A stretch of DNA of 64,000 nucleotides from an uncultured Pelagibacteraceae bacterium (lineage in GTDB: Bacteria; Pseudomonadota; Alphaproteobacteria; Pelagibacterales; Pelagibacteraceae). The stretch lies in assembly GCA_902576765.1 (NCBI GenBank), contig CACGWH010000003.1:1-64000 (forward strand), read 5' to 3'. The translations under genes were made by a program, and so were the position numbers. Positions within the stretch are counted from its first letter, which is position 1; the number at the start of each line of letters is the position of its first letter. Below the pieces are notes generated by a model. That model was given only the letters and a program-made list of their open reading frames with translations. It did not search any database and had not been told where the DNA came from. Of the stretch, positions 19,497 to 29,115 are shown piece by piece.

Positions 19497-20603
19497 TTAT
19501 AACTCGTAATTAAATTTTTTTTTCAAATGTCTTAATTTTCCTTCAGTGCTATCATAATCAATATAGCAACCTTGCAAAAATCTATTACCCTCATTAGCAT
19601 TATATTCTGTTCTTCCATGAAGGAGTCTATGATTATCCATCATTAATAAATCACCAGGACTCAATTTAAATTGAATTTTAAACTTATCAGAATTATACAA
19701 TTCAGAAATTTTATTTCTTGCTGAGTAATATAATTCCAATTTATCTTTATCCATTAATGGTACAAAATCTAATCTTGGACTAAATCTGACTTGTTTAAAA
19801 TTTTCTTCATCATCAAGCTCAATCATTTCAGCCCAATTTTCTAAATAGACATCTTTATCAATAAATTGATATCTGACTTTAATTTCAGTTAAAATTTTAT
19901 ACAAATCTGGATGATCTTTTTTAAGTTCTTCAGTAACAGTGTAACCATCAACAAGAGTTGAATAACCTCCTTTAACTTCATTTTCAATACAATGTAATAT
20001 TTGAATACACGGAACAGGATTCCTGTACGGGTTATCAGTGTGAGGTGCTAAAGGTAATGATGTATAAGCAAGATCATTTGGGTTTGGAATAGATTTTACA
20101 TTAAAAAATTCACCAAAATTTGTTCTTCTGACACTTCCTATTGAATTAGCAAACTCAATCAAAAAATTATTCTTAGTTGGAACTTTTTTAAAAATCACAA
20201 ATCCGAATTGATAAAAATTAACTAATGCCTCATACATTTTTTTTTGTTCAAATATTTTTTCATCAAATTCATAATTATTATAATTTTTGAGAGAGGAGTC
20301 CCATTTTATTTTTTCTATAAATTTTACATCATTTATATTTGAAAATTCTTTAAAAATGTTTTGGATCGCTAGTTTAGTCTTAGCTCCATCATCGAATAAA
20401 ACTTCTAAAAATTCATCTGATAATTTCAAATCTTTAATTTCAATATTTTTTTTTAGTTCTGTTGGATCAAATAATCTTTGTTGAGTTCCTTTATCTAAAA
20501 AACTTTCTCCATTAACTCTTTCTCTTAGCCAAAATGGGTGAATTTCTTTTTTTGAGCCGTTATTATCAAAAAATACCTTATTATTTTCTAATTTAATTTT
20601 CAT
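19497..20603 (-). CDS. TauD/TfdA-family gamma-butyrobetaine dioxygenase-like protein
   Basis: PFWLRERV N-domain; PLAPHTDNPYRNPVPCIQILHC, LLMMDNHRLLHGRTEY, RFLQGCYID. Confidence 0.88.
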   Translation of the reverse strand: MKIKLENNKVFFDNNGSKKEIHPFWLRERVNGESFLDKGTQQRLFDPTELKKNIEIKDLKLSDEFLEVLFDDGAKTKLAIQNIFKEFSNINDVKFIEKIKWDSSLKNYNNYEFDEKIFEQKKMYEALVNFYQFGFVIFKKVPTKNNFLIEFANSIGSVRRTNFGEFFNVKSIPNPNDLAYTSLPLAPHTDNPYRNPVPCIQILHCIENEVKGGYSTLVDGYTVTEELKKDHPDLYKILTEIKVRYQFIDKDVYLENWAEMIELDDEENFKQVRFSPRLDFVPLMDKDKLELYYSARNKISELYNSDKFKIQFKLSPGDLLMMDNHRLLHGRTEYNANEGNRFLQGCYIDYDSTEGKLRHLKKKFNYEL

Positions 20604-20669
20604 AGATTATTTAAATCATTATTTAAAATTAAGCTTTAATCAATAAGAATAAAATAGTATTAGTCCTTT

Positions 20670-21476
20670 GTGCCAATATTAAAATCTTCAGATTATAAAG
20701 CTTATTCTAAATTCATAGAGAGTTTAGCTAAGAAATTGACTAAATTTTATTACTCTAAATTAAATAAACCATTTAAAGTATCTAATAAACTTAAGGGCAG
20801 AGGATATGATCCAGTTACTAGTGCTGATAAAGCTTTTGAAAAATTTATCCGAAAAGAAATAAAAAAAAAGTTTCCAAATCATCAAGTGATTGGAGAAGAA
20901 TTTGGTTTTAAAAAAACCAAAAGTAAATATTCTTGGATAATTGATCCTATAGATGGAACAAGATCTTTTGTCATAGGAAATCCAACATGGAGTAATCTGA
21001 TTTCTTTAAATTTTGAGGGAAAACCAATTATTGGGCTAGCCAACTATCCAGTTTTAAGAAAATATTATTTTAATGTTTCAGATAAAATAGCCTATGTTGT
21101 TGATCAGGGTAAAAAAAGAAAGATTAAAGTAAATAAAAAAGTTTTATTTAAAAATTTAAAAATGTCAGCAGCCTTTCATGGAATGCTATCACTGAACCAA
21201 CAAAAAAAAATTCCAAAAATATTAAAGATGATGCAGTTTCCATGTGCTGATGCGTTAAGTTATTCTCATCTTGCTGAAGGTAAAGTTGATGTTGTCATAC
21301 AATGTGGAAATAAAATCTGGGATATACATCCTTTAATTCCTATCATTGAAGCAGCAGGAGGTATCGTTAGCACTTGGAAAAATACCAATGCAGTAAAAGG
21401 AGGTAATATAGTTGCCTCTGCTAACACAGGTATTCAAAATAAGATTTTGAAAATTTTAAAACCATTATCTAAGTAG
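20670..21476 (+). CDS. Inositol monophosphatase/histidinol-phosphatase family protein
   Basis: GEEFGFK, WIIDPIDGTRSFVIG, KIWDIHPLIPIIEAAGG; GTG start. Confidence 0.9.
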   Translation: MPILKSSDYKAYSKFIESLAKKLTKFYYSKLNKPFKVSNKLKGRGYDPVTSADKAFEKFIRKEIKKKFPNHQVIGEEFGFKKTKSKYSWIIDPIDGTRSFVIGNPTWSNLISLNFEGKPIIGLANYPVLRKYYFNVSDKIAYVVDQGKKRKIKVNKKVLFKNLKMSAAFHGMLSLNQQKKIPKILKMMQFPCADALSYSHLAEGKVDVVIQCGNKIWDIHPLIPIIEAAGGIVSTWKNTNAVKGGNIVASANTGIQNKILKILKPLSK

Positions 21477-21804
21477 TTTTTCCAAGAGTATTTAAAAGTA
21501 TTACTCCAATAATAATCAAAGCTATTCCAATAATTCCATAAAGATTTGGAATTTGGTTGTATTTAAATACACCAAACAAAGTCACTGCAGTAATAGTCAA
21601 ACCTCCATAGGTTGCATAAGTAAAACCTACTGGAATAATATTCATAGCTTTTGATAAACAAAAAATGCAAGCAACTATTGAAATTGCACAAAAAATAGTT
21701 GGACCAAGATTTGTAAATCCATTAGTTGATTTTAAAAAACCATTAGAAGTTATTCCAAGAATGATAGCTAAAATCAGAAATATATATCCAGATAAATTAG
21801 TCAT
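21469..21804 (-). CDS. SMR-family (EmrE-like) membrane protein lacking the catalytic Glu
   Basis: 111 aa, four TM; IPVGFTYATYGGL and IIGIALIIIGVILLNTLGK match SMR. Confidence 0.85.
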   Translation of the reverse strand: MTNLSGYIFLILAIILGITSNGFLKSTNGFTNLGPTIFCAISIVACIFCLSKAMNIIPVGFTYATYGGLTITAVTLFGVFKYNQIPNLYGIIGIALIIIGVILLNTLGKTT

Positions 21805-21808
21805 ATAT

Positions 21809-22144
21809 CTAACCTGTTTTACCCAATAGATTTACAATCAACACTCCTGAAATAATCAAAGATAAACCGATAATAGTATAAAGATCTGGCATTTGATTAA
21901 ATTTATATATTCCAACAATCGTTGTAGCAACTATACACAAACCAGCAAACGAAGCATAAGTTATACCAACAGGAATAGTTTTCATGACTATTGATAAAGT
22001 AAACATACATCCAACTATTGTAATTGCCGTTAATAAGCTTGGAGTCAACAATGTAAAACCATTTGCACCTTTGGCAAAACCATTTGCTGCAGTACCTAAA
22101 ATAACCGCAAGTATAAGAATTATGTATGCAATTATATTACTCAC
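21809..22144 (-). CDS. SMR-family (EmrE-like) membrane protein lacking the catalytic Glu, tandem paralog
   Basis: 111 aa, four TM; IPVGITYASFAGL, IIGLSLIISGVLIVNLLGK. Confidence 0.85.
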   Translation of the reverse strand: MSNIIAYIILILAVILGTAANGFAKGANGFTLLTPSLLTAITIVGCMFTLSIVMKTIPVGITYASFAGLCIVATTIVGIYKFNQMPDLYTIIGLSLIISGVLIVNLLGKTG

Positions 22145-22160
22145 GAATTAAAGAATATTC

Positions 22161-22382
22161 TTATTTGGTAATTTTATCTACAAATTTTTGAACTATTGGA
22201 GCTACAATTGTTGTTGCTATCATTGCAACTGGTAAGCTAACTGACCAAGCTTTAAGAAATCTTTTATAATATAGTTCATCATAACCAGTGTTTATATAAG
22301 TAATTATAAGTGTCATGAGTAAACTCATGCCAAGACCCATAAAAAAAATAAATAATAAGTTTGAATATTTTTTGGGAAACAT
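22161..22382 (-). CDS. DUF2798-like two-TM protein
   Basis: 73 aa; FMGLGMSLLMTLIITYINTG... FLKAWSVSLPVAMIATTIVAPIVQKFVDKI. Confidence 0.7.
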   Translation of the reverse strand: MFPKKYSNLLFIFFMGLGMSLLMTLIITYINTGYDELYYKRFLKAWSVSLPVAMIATTIVAPIVQKFVDKITK

Positions 22383-22702
22383 TATTTAGACATAGGAGTA
22401 GCGCCTGTCTCCAAACTAATGATCTTTCCATTGTTGTATTTGTAAACTGCCATTACAGCTTCAACATTTCCGTCATTAAATGTAACTAACGAATGGTGTA
22501 TACCAATTTCATTATTTTCATAAACAACTCTTGATTTATCTTGATTAATATCACCACTCATTGCCCATTTAATCACATCAGCTTTTCCTAAAGAATTTCC
22601 AGATTTATGCATTGTAAATTTGAAATCATCATGCAAAAGTTCATTCATTGTTGCTTCGTCTTTATTTGTTATAGCATCAGTATATTTTTTTAAAATCGAC
22701 AT
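22382..22702 (-). CDS. SnoaL/NTF2-like protein
   Basis: YTDAITNKDEATMNELLHDDFKFTMHKSG, VMAVYKYNNGKI. Confidence 0.7.
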   Translation of the reverse strand: MSILKKYTDAITNKDEATMNELLHDDFKFTMHKSGNSLGKADVIKWAMSGDINQDKSRVVYENNEIGIHHSLVTFNDGNVEAVMAVYKYNNGKIISLETGATPMSK

Positions 22703-22717
22703 ATTTTACCTTTCTTT

Positions 22718-23134
22718 TTAAATGTAAATTTTATCAGCAAGACCGTAACATAATACAGCACTTAAAATAGTCAAAACTAAAGGAGCATAAATTCCCTCAT
22801 CTGATGTTTTGTCTGTGTGTCCAAGTTTATTTATTTTTGTATTATAAAATCCAACAATAAATGCAGATAAATTTTGTAAAAAGATTAGGTTAAAGAATGC
22901 CCATGTCGCCTCTAAACCATTAGGTCTTATGAAACCAACATAAATAGCCATAACCACAGAACCAAAAAATATTGATCCAAAAAATCTAACCATTCCTGCA
23001 CCAGTATCATCAATACCATACTGGTTTAAAAAAGATTTAGTTTGGAAAACACATCTAAATCCATAATAAGCAAAACCTATAAAATGAATTATAAAAAGCG
23101 CTAAATAAAATATTCCATTAAATTTTTCTATCAT
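22718..23134 (-). CDS. Hypothetical four-TM membrane protein
   Basis: 138-aa hydrophobic ORF within a co-directional array. Confidence 0.55.
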   Translation of the reverse strand: MIEKFNGIFYLALFIIHFIGFAYYGFRCVFQTKSFLNQYGIDDTGAGMVRFFGSIFFGSVVMAIYVGFIRPNGLEATWAFFNLIFLQNLSAFIVGFYNTKINKLGHTDKTSDEGIYAPLVLTILSAVLCYGLADKIYI

Positions 23135-23145
23135 ATTTTAAATTC

Positions 23146-23454
23146 TTAACTAAATATTGGTCTAATCTCATCTACAATAGTACCTTCTATTGCAACTTCT
23201 TTCAATTGCTCTAAAAGTTTTATATATTCAGGATCTGCAGACATTTTAGCATCAGCATCATTATCACCTTCAAACATAGGCCCTATTAAAGTTTCTCTTA
23301 TTGTTCTTGGGTCTCCACCCATTTGAAAAGAAAAGTAGACATCATGGTTAGGATAATGTTTTTTTCTAACTGCCGCTAAACCTTTTCCAATTTCCATTGC
23401 TTTGCCTAGGCCATCATCTTTTACCCTCATTGTTCTAGTATAAATTACCTTCAT
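23146..23454 (-). CDS. Small protein, probable dimeric alpha/beta-barrel (ABM/NIPSNAP-like)
   Basis: 102 aa; alternating pattern resembling the ABM superfamily. Confidence 0.5.
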   Translation of the reverse strand: MKVIYTRTMRVKDDGLGKAMEIGKGLAAVRKKHYPNHDVYFSFQMGGDPRTIRETLIGPMFEGDNDADAKMSADPEYIKLLEQLKEVAIEGTIVDEIRPIFS

Positions 23455-23488
23455 TGTTTCTCCTCACTTGGTAAAAATTAAGGCATTT

Positions 23489-23779
23489 TTATTTAGCATT
23501 AAAATCTATAACATCATCAGTACACTCAACAAATTTATGAGGTTCGTAGAAATCGTTCATAGACTCTAATTGTTTATTAATTGCATCTGGATCAGTACCT
23601 TTCCACCAACAATACATTGTTAGATTGTCTCCAGGTGTATTCCAGCTCATTTGACACTTTGCATTATCACTTGTCATTGCTTTAGTCATATCTTCCATAG
23701 ACATTGAACCAGTAACTTCTATCATTTTAGCTTTTGCTTCTTTTGATTTAAAAGTGTGTGTTACTATATAGTTTTTCAT
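23489..23779 (-). CDS. Small ferredoxin-like-fold protein, unknown function
   Basis: 96 aa; MKNYIVTHTFKSKEAKAKM...; upstream purine-rich tract. Confidence 0.5.
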   Translation of the reverse strand: MKNYIVTHTFKSKEAKAKMIEVTGSMSMEDMTKAMTSDNAKCQMSWNTPGDNLTMYCWWKGTDPDAINKQLESMNDFYEPHKFVECTDDVIDFNAK

Positions 23780-23795
23780 TTTTCTCCTTTTCTAT

Positions 23796-24002
23796 TTAAC
23801 TTTTAAAAAGAGCAAGAGCTTCATTTAAAAGTTTTTCGGACTTAGTATGATCACCATTATTATGGGCATCCATACCTTGATCTTTAAGTTCTTGAGCTTT
23901 TTTAATCTTATCTTCAATATTTTTAGCTAACATTGGACATGAACCTGCGTATGCTGAGCTAACAAATAAGATCAAACAAAGTGTTAATATTATTTTTTTC
24001 AT
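23796..24002 (-). CDS. Small secreted protein
   Basis: Start MKKIILTLCLILFVSSAYAGSCPM at 24002 gives a clean signal peptide; the longer ORF to 24050 would overlap the next gene. Confidence 0.6.
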   Translation of the reverse strand: MKKIILTLCLILFVSSAYAGSCPMLAKNIEDKIKKAQELKDQGMDAHNNGDHTKSEKLLNEALALFKS

Positions 24003-24012
24003 TTTTTCTCCT

Positions 24013-24303
24013 TTATAAATCAACTTTAGATAATTCAAATAACTGAGCACTTTCTACACATTCTGCGTAAATAGCCTTTGCAGTAGGATTATTTCCAGTT
24101 ACAAATTCCTTCATTCCAGCTTCATTATGAACATTTACTTTGAATAACATTCCACTTTTATCTGGAATCATAGCGCCGACAGTTTTTTCCGGATAGGCAA
24201 CACTTTTTCTGACACCCATCCCTTCATCTGATTGCATCCAACCCATGAAAGTTTCTAATTTACCCTCTTTAAGTTTAAGATGTACTAACATTTCTTTTTC
24301 CAT
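24013..24303 (-). CDS. Small protein, probable ABM-like dimeric alpha/beta-barrel
   Basis: 96 aa; MLVHLKLKEGKLETFMGWMQSDEG. Confidence 0.5.
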   Translation of the reverse strand: MEKEMLVHLKLKEGKLETFMGWMQSDEGMGVRKSVAYPEKTVGAMIPDKSGMLFKVNVHNEAGMKEFVTGNNPTAKAIYAECVESAQLFELSKVDL

Positions 24304-24320
24304 TTTTTTCCCCTTCTTTA

Positions 24321-24626
24321 TTAATATGTGTTTGACTCTTCACAAATAACAATTGTACTTTTTGGATCTGTTGCCGCTCTTCTGTGAACAACAATTTTTT
24401 GATGTTCTTCAGAATTATACCAGCCTAAAGCCTTTTCTTTATTTGGGAACTCCATCACAACTGTAAGAGTTGGCTCATCTCCCTCTAACACCAATTTATT
24501 TGGAGTTCTTACAAGAAACTTTCCATCAAAAGGTTTTAGTGTGTCTGCAACTTTACTAGCATATTCTTTTCCAAACATATCTGCATTCGTGACCTTAGGA
24601 ACTGCTACTAGGTAAGCTTTTGTCAT
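24321..24626 (-). CDS. DUF1330-like protein
   Basis: TKAYLVAVPKVTNADMFGKEYASKV... GDEPTLTVVMEFPNKEKALGWYNSEEHQ. Confidence 0.75.
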   Translation of the reverse strand: MTKAYLVAVPKVTNADMFGKEYASKVADTLKPFDGKFLVRTPNKLVLEGDEPTLTVVMEFPNKEKALGWYNSEEHQKIVVHRRAATDPKSTIVICEESNTY

Positions 24627-24647
24627 TTTATCTCCTTACTTAATTAT

Positions 24648-25022
24648 CTAATATAAAGTTTGAACTACTTTTTTAACTCTTTCAGCACCATTCGGAACTA
24701 AAGCTTCAACAAATGTATGACATTTTTCAGTTTTAGCTTTGTCGTATTTGGAGCCATAATGCTTATCAACTGCTTTATTTACTCCTTCATCCCATTCTTT
24801 TTCTGGAATACCAATTTCAAGAGCATATGTTTTTAAAACTTTTACTGTTGAAATAGATTTTTCTTTCATTCCATATTCAAATTTTTCACCAGATGGTAAA
24901 AAGTAATTTGCCATATAAATTCCAATACAATCCCAGGCTTTAGATTTATCATCCTTACTCATACCTGCATGAGCAGACGTAAAAATTAATAAAGATAGTA
25001 TTACAGCTATATATTTATTCAT
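24648..25022 (-). CDS. Small secreted protein, unknown function
   Basis: Signal peptide MNKYIAVILSLLIFTSAHAG. Confidence 0.6.
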   Translation of the reverse strand: MNKYIAVILSLLIFTSAHAGMSKDDKSKAWDCIGIYMANYFLPSGEKFEYGMKEKSISTVKVLKTYALEIGIPEKEWDEGVNKAVDKHYGSKYDKAKTEKCHTFVEALVPNGAERVKKVVQTLY

Positions 25023-25090
25023 GTCACCTCGATGTTAATTAATATTATTATAAAAATGTAACTGTTTTGTTACATGGCTGGTATGCGATA

Positions 25091-26092
25091 TTATAACCAG
25101 CTGGGAATAGGTAAGTTTTTTTCCTTTAAAAAAGACTTATTAAACATCTTTGAGTTGTATTTGTCTGATCTATCACAAAGAATTGTTACAATTGTTTTTC
25201 CTGGACCTAGTTCTTTTCCTAACCTGATCGCACCTGCAATATTTACTCCACAACTCGTGCCCAAACTTAATCCTTCATTTTGAATTAAGTCATAAAGTAT
25301 TGGTAAAGATTCTTGATCACTGATTGAAAAAGCTCCATCTATTTGTGCTTCAGCAAAATTTTTAGTTATTCTACTTGAGCCAATTCCCTCAGTGATCGAT
25401 CCACCTTCTGCTTTTAATTCTCCATTAACTATATGATTATATAGAGCTGAGCCAGTTGGATCTGATAAATAAATCTTAATATCTTTATTTTTCTCTTTTA
25501 AGAATTTACTAACACCCCCTATAGTTCCCCCTGTTCCAGATGCACAAACAAATCCATCAACTTTACCATCTGTTTGCTCCCAAATCTCAGGACCGGTAGT
25601 TTCATAATGACCTCTTGCGTTTGCGGTGTTATCAAATTGATTTGCCCAAACTACACCATTATTGTTTGTACTTTTTAATTCCTCTGCAAGTCGTCCTGCA
25701 ACTTTCACATAGTTTCCATCATCTTTATAAGGCTTCGGCGGAACTAATCTAAGATCTGCACCAATATTTTTTAAAGTATCTTTTTTTTCTTGAGTTTGAT
25801 TGTCATTCATTACAATTATAGTTTTATAACCAAGGGAATTTCCTAAAAGACATATTCCTATTCCTGTGTTACCAGCAGTTCCTTCAACAACTATTCCGCC
25901 TTCAGATATTAACTTTTTTTCTTGAGCATCTTTTATTAACGCTAGCGCCGCTCTATCTTTAACTGATCCACCAGGATTTAAGTACTCAGCTTTGCCATAA
26001 ATATTACATCCAGTAATTTCTGAGGCTGCTTTTAATTTTATTAAAGGTGTATTCCCTATGGACTCAATAAAGTTATTTTTAATCTGTGTCAT
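25091..26092 (-). CDS. cysK: Cysteine synthase
   Basis: SIGNTPLIKL, NPGGSVKDRAAL (PLP Lys), GTAGNTGIGI, GTGGTIGG. Confidence 0.93.
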   Translation of the reverse strand: MTQIKNNFIESIGNTPLIKLKAASEITGCNIYGKAEYLNPGGSVKDRAALALIKDAQEKKLISEGGIVVEGTAGNTGIGICLLGNSLGYKTIIVMNDNQTQEKKDTLKNIGADLRLVPPKPYKDDGNYVKVAGRLAEELKSTNNNGVVWANQFDNTANARGHYETTGPEIWEQTDGKVDGFVCASGTGGTIGGVSKFLKEKNKDIKIYLSDPTGSALYNHIVNGELKAEGGSITEGIGSSRITKNFAEAQIDGAFSISDQESLPILYDLIQNEGLSLGTSCGVNIAGAIRLGKELGPGKTIVTILCDRSDKYNSKMFNKSFLKEKNLPIPSWL

Positions 26093-26661
26093 TAATCTTT
26101 ATCTTTATCAGTAACTGCATAAGGCTGAAATCCTTTTGTAGCATCACCAACTCTTGTTGCTGGAATTCCTACCATTATTGATTTCTCTGGTACATTTTTA
26201 GTAACCACTGCATTTGCGCCGATTAAAGAATTTTTCCCAATAGTTATTGGCCCCAAAATCTGAGCTCCAGATCCAACTACAACATTATCTTCTAATGTTG
26301 GATGTCTTTTAGTATTTCGTTGGTCATTCGCATTTATACTTGGTGCAATTCCACCTAAAGTAACATTATGATAAATTGTTACATTATTTCCTATCTCAGA
26401 TGTCTCACCAATTACCACTCCCATACCATGATCAATGAATAAATTTTTGCCTATCTTTGCTTTTGGATGAATTTCAATTCCTGTTAAAAATCTTGAGAAT
26501 TGTGAAATGATTCTTGCAACTAAATCAAATTTTGCTATCGCAAAAAAATTTGCAATCTTATGAAAAAAAATAGCTTTAACACCTGGGTAAGTTAAGATTA
26601 AACTTAACTTTGATTTTGCCGCAGGATCTCGGTCAATTATAGATTGTAAAAAATCATTCAT
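26092..26661 (-). CDS. cysE: Serine O-acetyltransferase
   Basis: [52 protein letters not shown] hexapeptide repeats; MNDFLQ start (26661) preferred to 26751, which would overlap the divergent gene. Confidence 0.92.
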   Translation of the reverse strand: MNDFLQSIIDRDPAAKSKLSLILTYPGVKAIFFHKIANFFAIAKFDLVARIISQFSRFLTGIEIHPKAKIGKNLFIDHGMGVVIGETSEIGNNVTIYHNVTLGGIAPSINANDQRNTKRHPTLEDNVVVGSGAQILGPITIGKNSLIGANAVVTKNVPEKSIMVGIPATRVGDATKGFQPYAVTDKDKD

Positions 26662-26743
26662 TTTTTTTGGGTTTTCTAACAGTTGATAAAAAAAAGTATA
26701 TACTTTATATAGGAACCATATACGCAATTTAAAGAGGGTTGAA

Positions 26744-27154
26744 ATGTACAAAAATACTAACTGCTTCCATTTGGCTATTCCTTGTGGAGATTTAGAAACA
26801 GCAAAGAAATTTTATAGCGAAACTCTTGGCTGTAGACTCGATAACGCTGCTCAAGAATGGGCAGATGTTGATTTTTGGGGAAACGAATTAACACTTCATG
26901 CAAGTGAGCACAAATTAGATAATGAAAGACACGATGTTGATATGGGAAATGTTTCAGTTCCTCATTTTGGAGTTCATTTATCAAGAAAAGATTTTGATGC
27001 TCTTAAGAAGAGGTTGAAGGAAAAAGGTGCAAAATACTATGACGAGCCTTATCTAAGATTTAAAGGCACAAAGTATGAGCAAGAAACTTTTTTTGTTAAA
27101 GATCCTAACGAAAATATTTTAGAGATAAAGACATTAACTGCTAACGCAGAATAA
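26744..27154 (+). CDS. VOC (glyoxalase/bleomycin-resistance) superfamily protein
   Basis: [39 protein letters not shown]. Confidence 0.88.
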   Translation: MYKNTNCFHLAIPCGDLETAKKFYSETLGCRLDNAAQEWADVDFWGNELTLHASEHKLDNERHDVDMGNVSVPHFGVHLSRKDFDALKKRLKEKGAKYYDEPYLRFKGTKYEQETFFVKDPNENILEIKTLTANAE

Positions 27155-27166
27155 TTTAAGCCTTTA

Positions 27167-27775
27167 ATGGAATACCTAGTATTAGGATTCTTCACTGGCC
27201 TAAGTTTAATTTTAGCCATAGGTGCACAAAATATCTTTGTAATAGAACAAGGTCTAAAAAAACAACATATTTTTTTAGTCTGTCTTGTTTGTTCTCTGTC
27301 AGATTTTATCTTGATATTTTTTGGAATTTTTCTTTTCCATTATTTCATTCAATATTTTAACAATACTATTGAATTAATATTTAATGTACTTTTAGTAATT
27401 TTTTTAATTTATTTTATTTATTCCAAAATAAAATCTTTTAATTCAAAAGTTATCTTTGAAAATCAAGTTGAAAATATTTCTAAGATCAATATTTTTTTTA
27501 AAACTTTGGGTTTTACTTATTTAAATCCACATGTTTATTCAGATACAGTTTTCTTTTTAGGTAATTTTTCAAAAAATTTCATACTTTACCAAAAATTAAT
27601 ATTTGGCTTAGGAGCCTCAATAGCTTCTTTTATTTTCTTTTTTTCAATTGGATATTTATCTAAGTATCTTTCACAATATGCTCAAAATAAAAAGATATGG
27701 AATATAATTAATGTATTTATTATAAGTTTTATGAGTTTACTTACAATTTATGTAATCTTAGAAGTAATTAATTAG
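27167..27775 (+). CDS. LysE/ArgO family amino-acid exporter
   Basis: GFFTGLSLILAIGAQNIFVIEQGLKKQHIF, NPHVYSDTVFFLG. Confidence 0.88.
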   Translation: MEYLVLGFFTGLSLILAIGAQNIFVIEQGLKKQHIFLVCLVCSLSDFILIFFGIFLFHYFIQYFNNTIELIFNVLLVIFLIYFIYSKIKSFNSKVIFENQVENISKINIFFKTLGFTYLNPHVYSDTVFFLGNFSKNFILYQKLIFGLGASIASFIFFFSIGYLSKYLSQYAQNKKIWNIINVFIISFMSLLTIYVILEVIN

Positions 27776-29054
27776 AATATCCGTATTTTCTTAATCTTAC
27801 ATCACCAGTTCTTGCATGAGCTTCCATGCCCTCGTATCTAGAAATTCTAGCGGCAGCAGCTCCAACAAGTTCTGTGGACTCTTTAGTCATTCTCTGGAAA
27901 CTTAAAGTTTTAATAAATTTACCAACAAATAAACCACCCGTATATCTGCCAGCACCTTTAGTTGGAAGGATATGATTTGTTCCAGAACATTTATCCCCAT
28001 AAGCAACAGTTGTTTCTTCACCTACAAACAAAGACCCATAATTTGTTAATCTTTCGTGGAACCACTTTAAATTTTCTGTTTGAACTTCTAAATGTTCAGG
28101 CGCATATTCATCGCTTATTTTTACCATTTCTTCATCTGTGTCACAAAGAATTACCTCACCGTAATCTCTCCAAGCAGCATCAGCATTAGTTCTTGGTATC
28201 TCTGGGAGTTCGGCAATTAATTCTGGAACTCTTTTCATTACTTTTTCTGCAAGTTCTTTACTCGTTGTATATAACCAACAAGGAGAATTATAACCATGTT
28301 CAGCTTGACCAACTAAATCCACTGCAACAATTTCTGGATCTGCTTTTGCATCAGCAATTATTCCAATTTCGGTTGGACCTGCAAATAAATCAATACCAAC
28401 TTTTCCAAATAAAATTCTTTTAGCTTCAGCTACAAATTGGTTTCCTGGACCCACAATAATATCTGCTGAAGGATTTTTAAATAATCCATTAGTCATTGCA
28501 GCGATTGCAGGAACACCACCTAAATTTAATATTACATCAGCTCCACAAAGATCAGCCGTATAAACTATAGTGGGGTGGGCACCAACACCTTCCTTAGGTG
28601 GACTGCATGCGATTATATTTTTTACACCTGCAACTTTTGCTGTGGTAACACTCATTACTGCTGAGGCTATGTGAGCATATCTTCCACCAGGAATGTAACA
28701 TCCTGCGGTATTTACTGGTACTAATTTTTGCCCAGCGTATAAACCGTTAGATAGCTCTACTTCAAAATCTTGGCCGTAGTTTTTTAATTGGGCTTCAGCA
28801 AATTTTCTTACTCTTTCATAAGAAAATTGAATATCATCTTTTGTTTTTTGATCTAAAGTTTTTTTAATTTCCTCAATTCTTTCTTTTGATACAACAATTT
28901 CACCATCATATTTATCAAATTTTTTTGTTAAATCGATGCATCCTTGTTCTTTAGTTTTTTCAATGTCCTTTAATAAATCTTGAACAATTCCGGTTGTTTT
29001 GGTGTCATCAGTTGATGATGTCTTAGGTGATTTTTTTAAATATGTGATTGCCAT
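27768..29054 (-). CDS. Histidinol dehydrogenase family protein (possible HpsN-like sulfopropanediol dehydrogenase)
   Basis: HisD fold: PGGRYAHIASAVMSVTTAKVAGV, GPGNQFVAEAKR, EHLEVQTEN; no his genes nearby, next to sulfonate genes. Confidence 0.82.
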   Translation of the reverse strand: MAITYLKKSPKTSSTDDTKTTGIVQDLLKDIEKTKEQGCIDLTKKFDKYDGEIVVSKERIEEIKKTLDQKTKDDIQFSYERVRKFAEAQLKNYGQDFEVELSNGLYAGQKLVPVNTAGCYIPGGRYAHIASAVMSVTTAKVAGVKNIIACSPPKEGVGAHPTIVYTADLCGADVILNLGGVPAIAAMTNGLFKNPSADIIVGPGNQFVAEAKRILFGKVGIDLFAGPTEIGIIADAKADPEIVAVDLVGQAEHGYNSPCWLYTTSKELAEKVMKRVPELIAELPEIPRTNADAAWRDYGEVILCDTDEEMVKISDEYAPEHLEVQTENLKWFHERLTNYGSLFVGEETTVAYGDKCSGTNHILPTKGAGRYTGGLFVGKFIKTLSFQRMTKESTELVGAAAARISRYEGMEAHARTGDVRLRKYGYSN

Positions 29055-29115
29055 TATTTTCTCTTATTATGAATGAATTATTTAAGACAATTTTGATTTT
29101 TTTGCAATCAAACAA

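Noticed and set aside
26662-26751. Extended N-terminus of cysE ([16 protein letters not shown]...)
   Set aside because: Would overlap the divergent VOC gene start; MNDFLQ at 26661 gives the normal serine acetyltransferase N-terminus.
27962-28423. Plus-strand ORFs opposite the HisD-like gene
   Set aside because: His/Leu/Gln-rich shadow ORFs antisense to a conserved enzyme.
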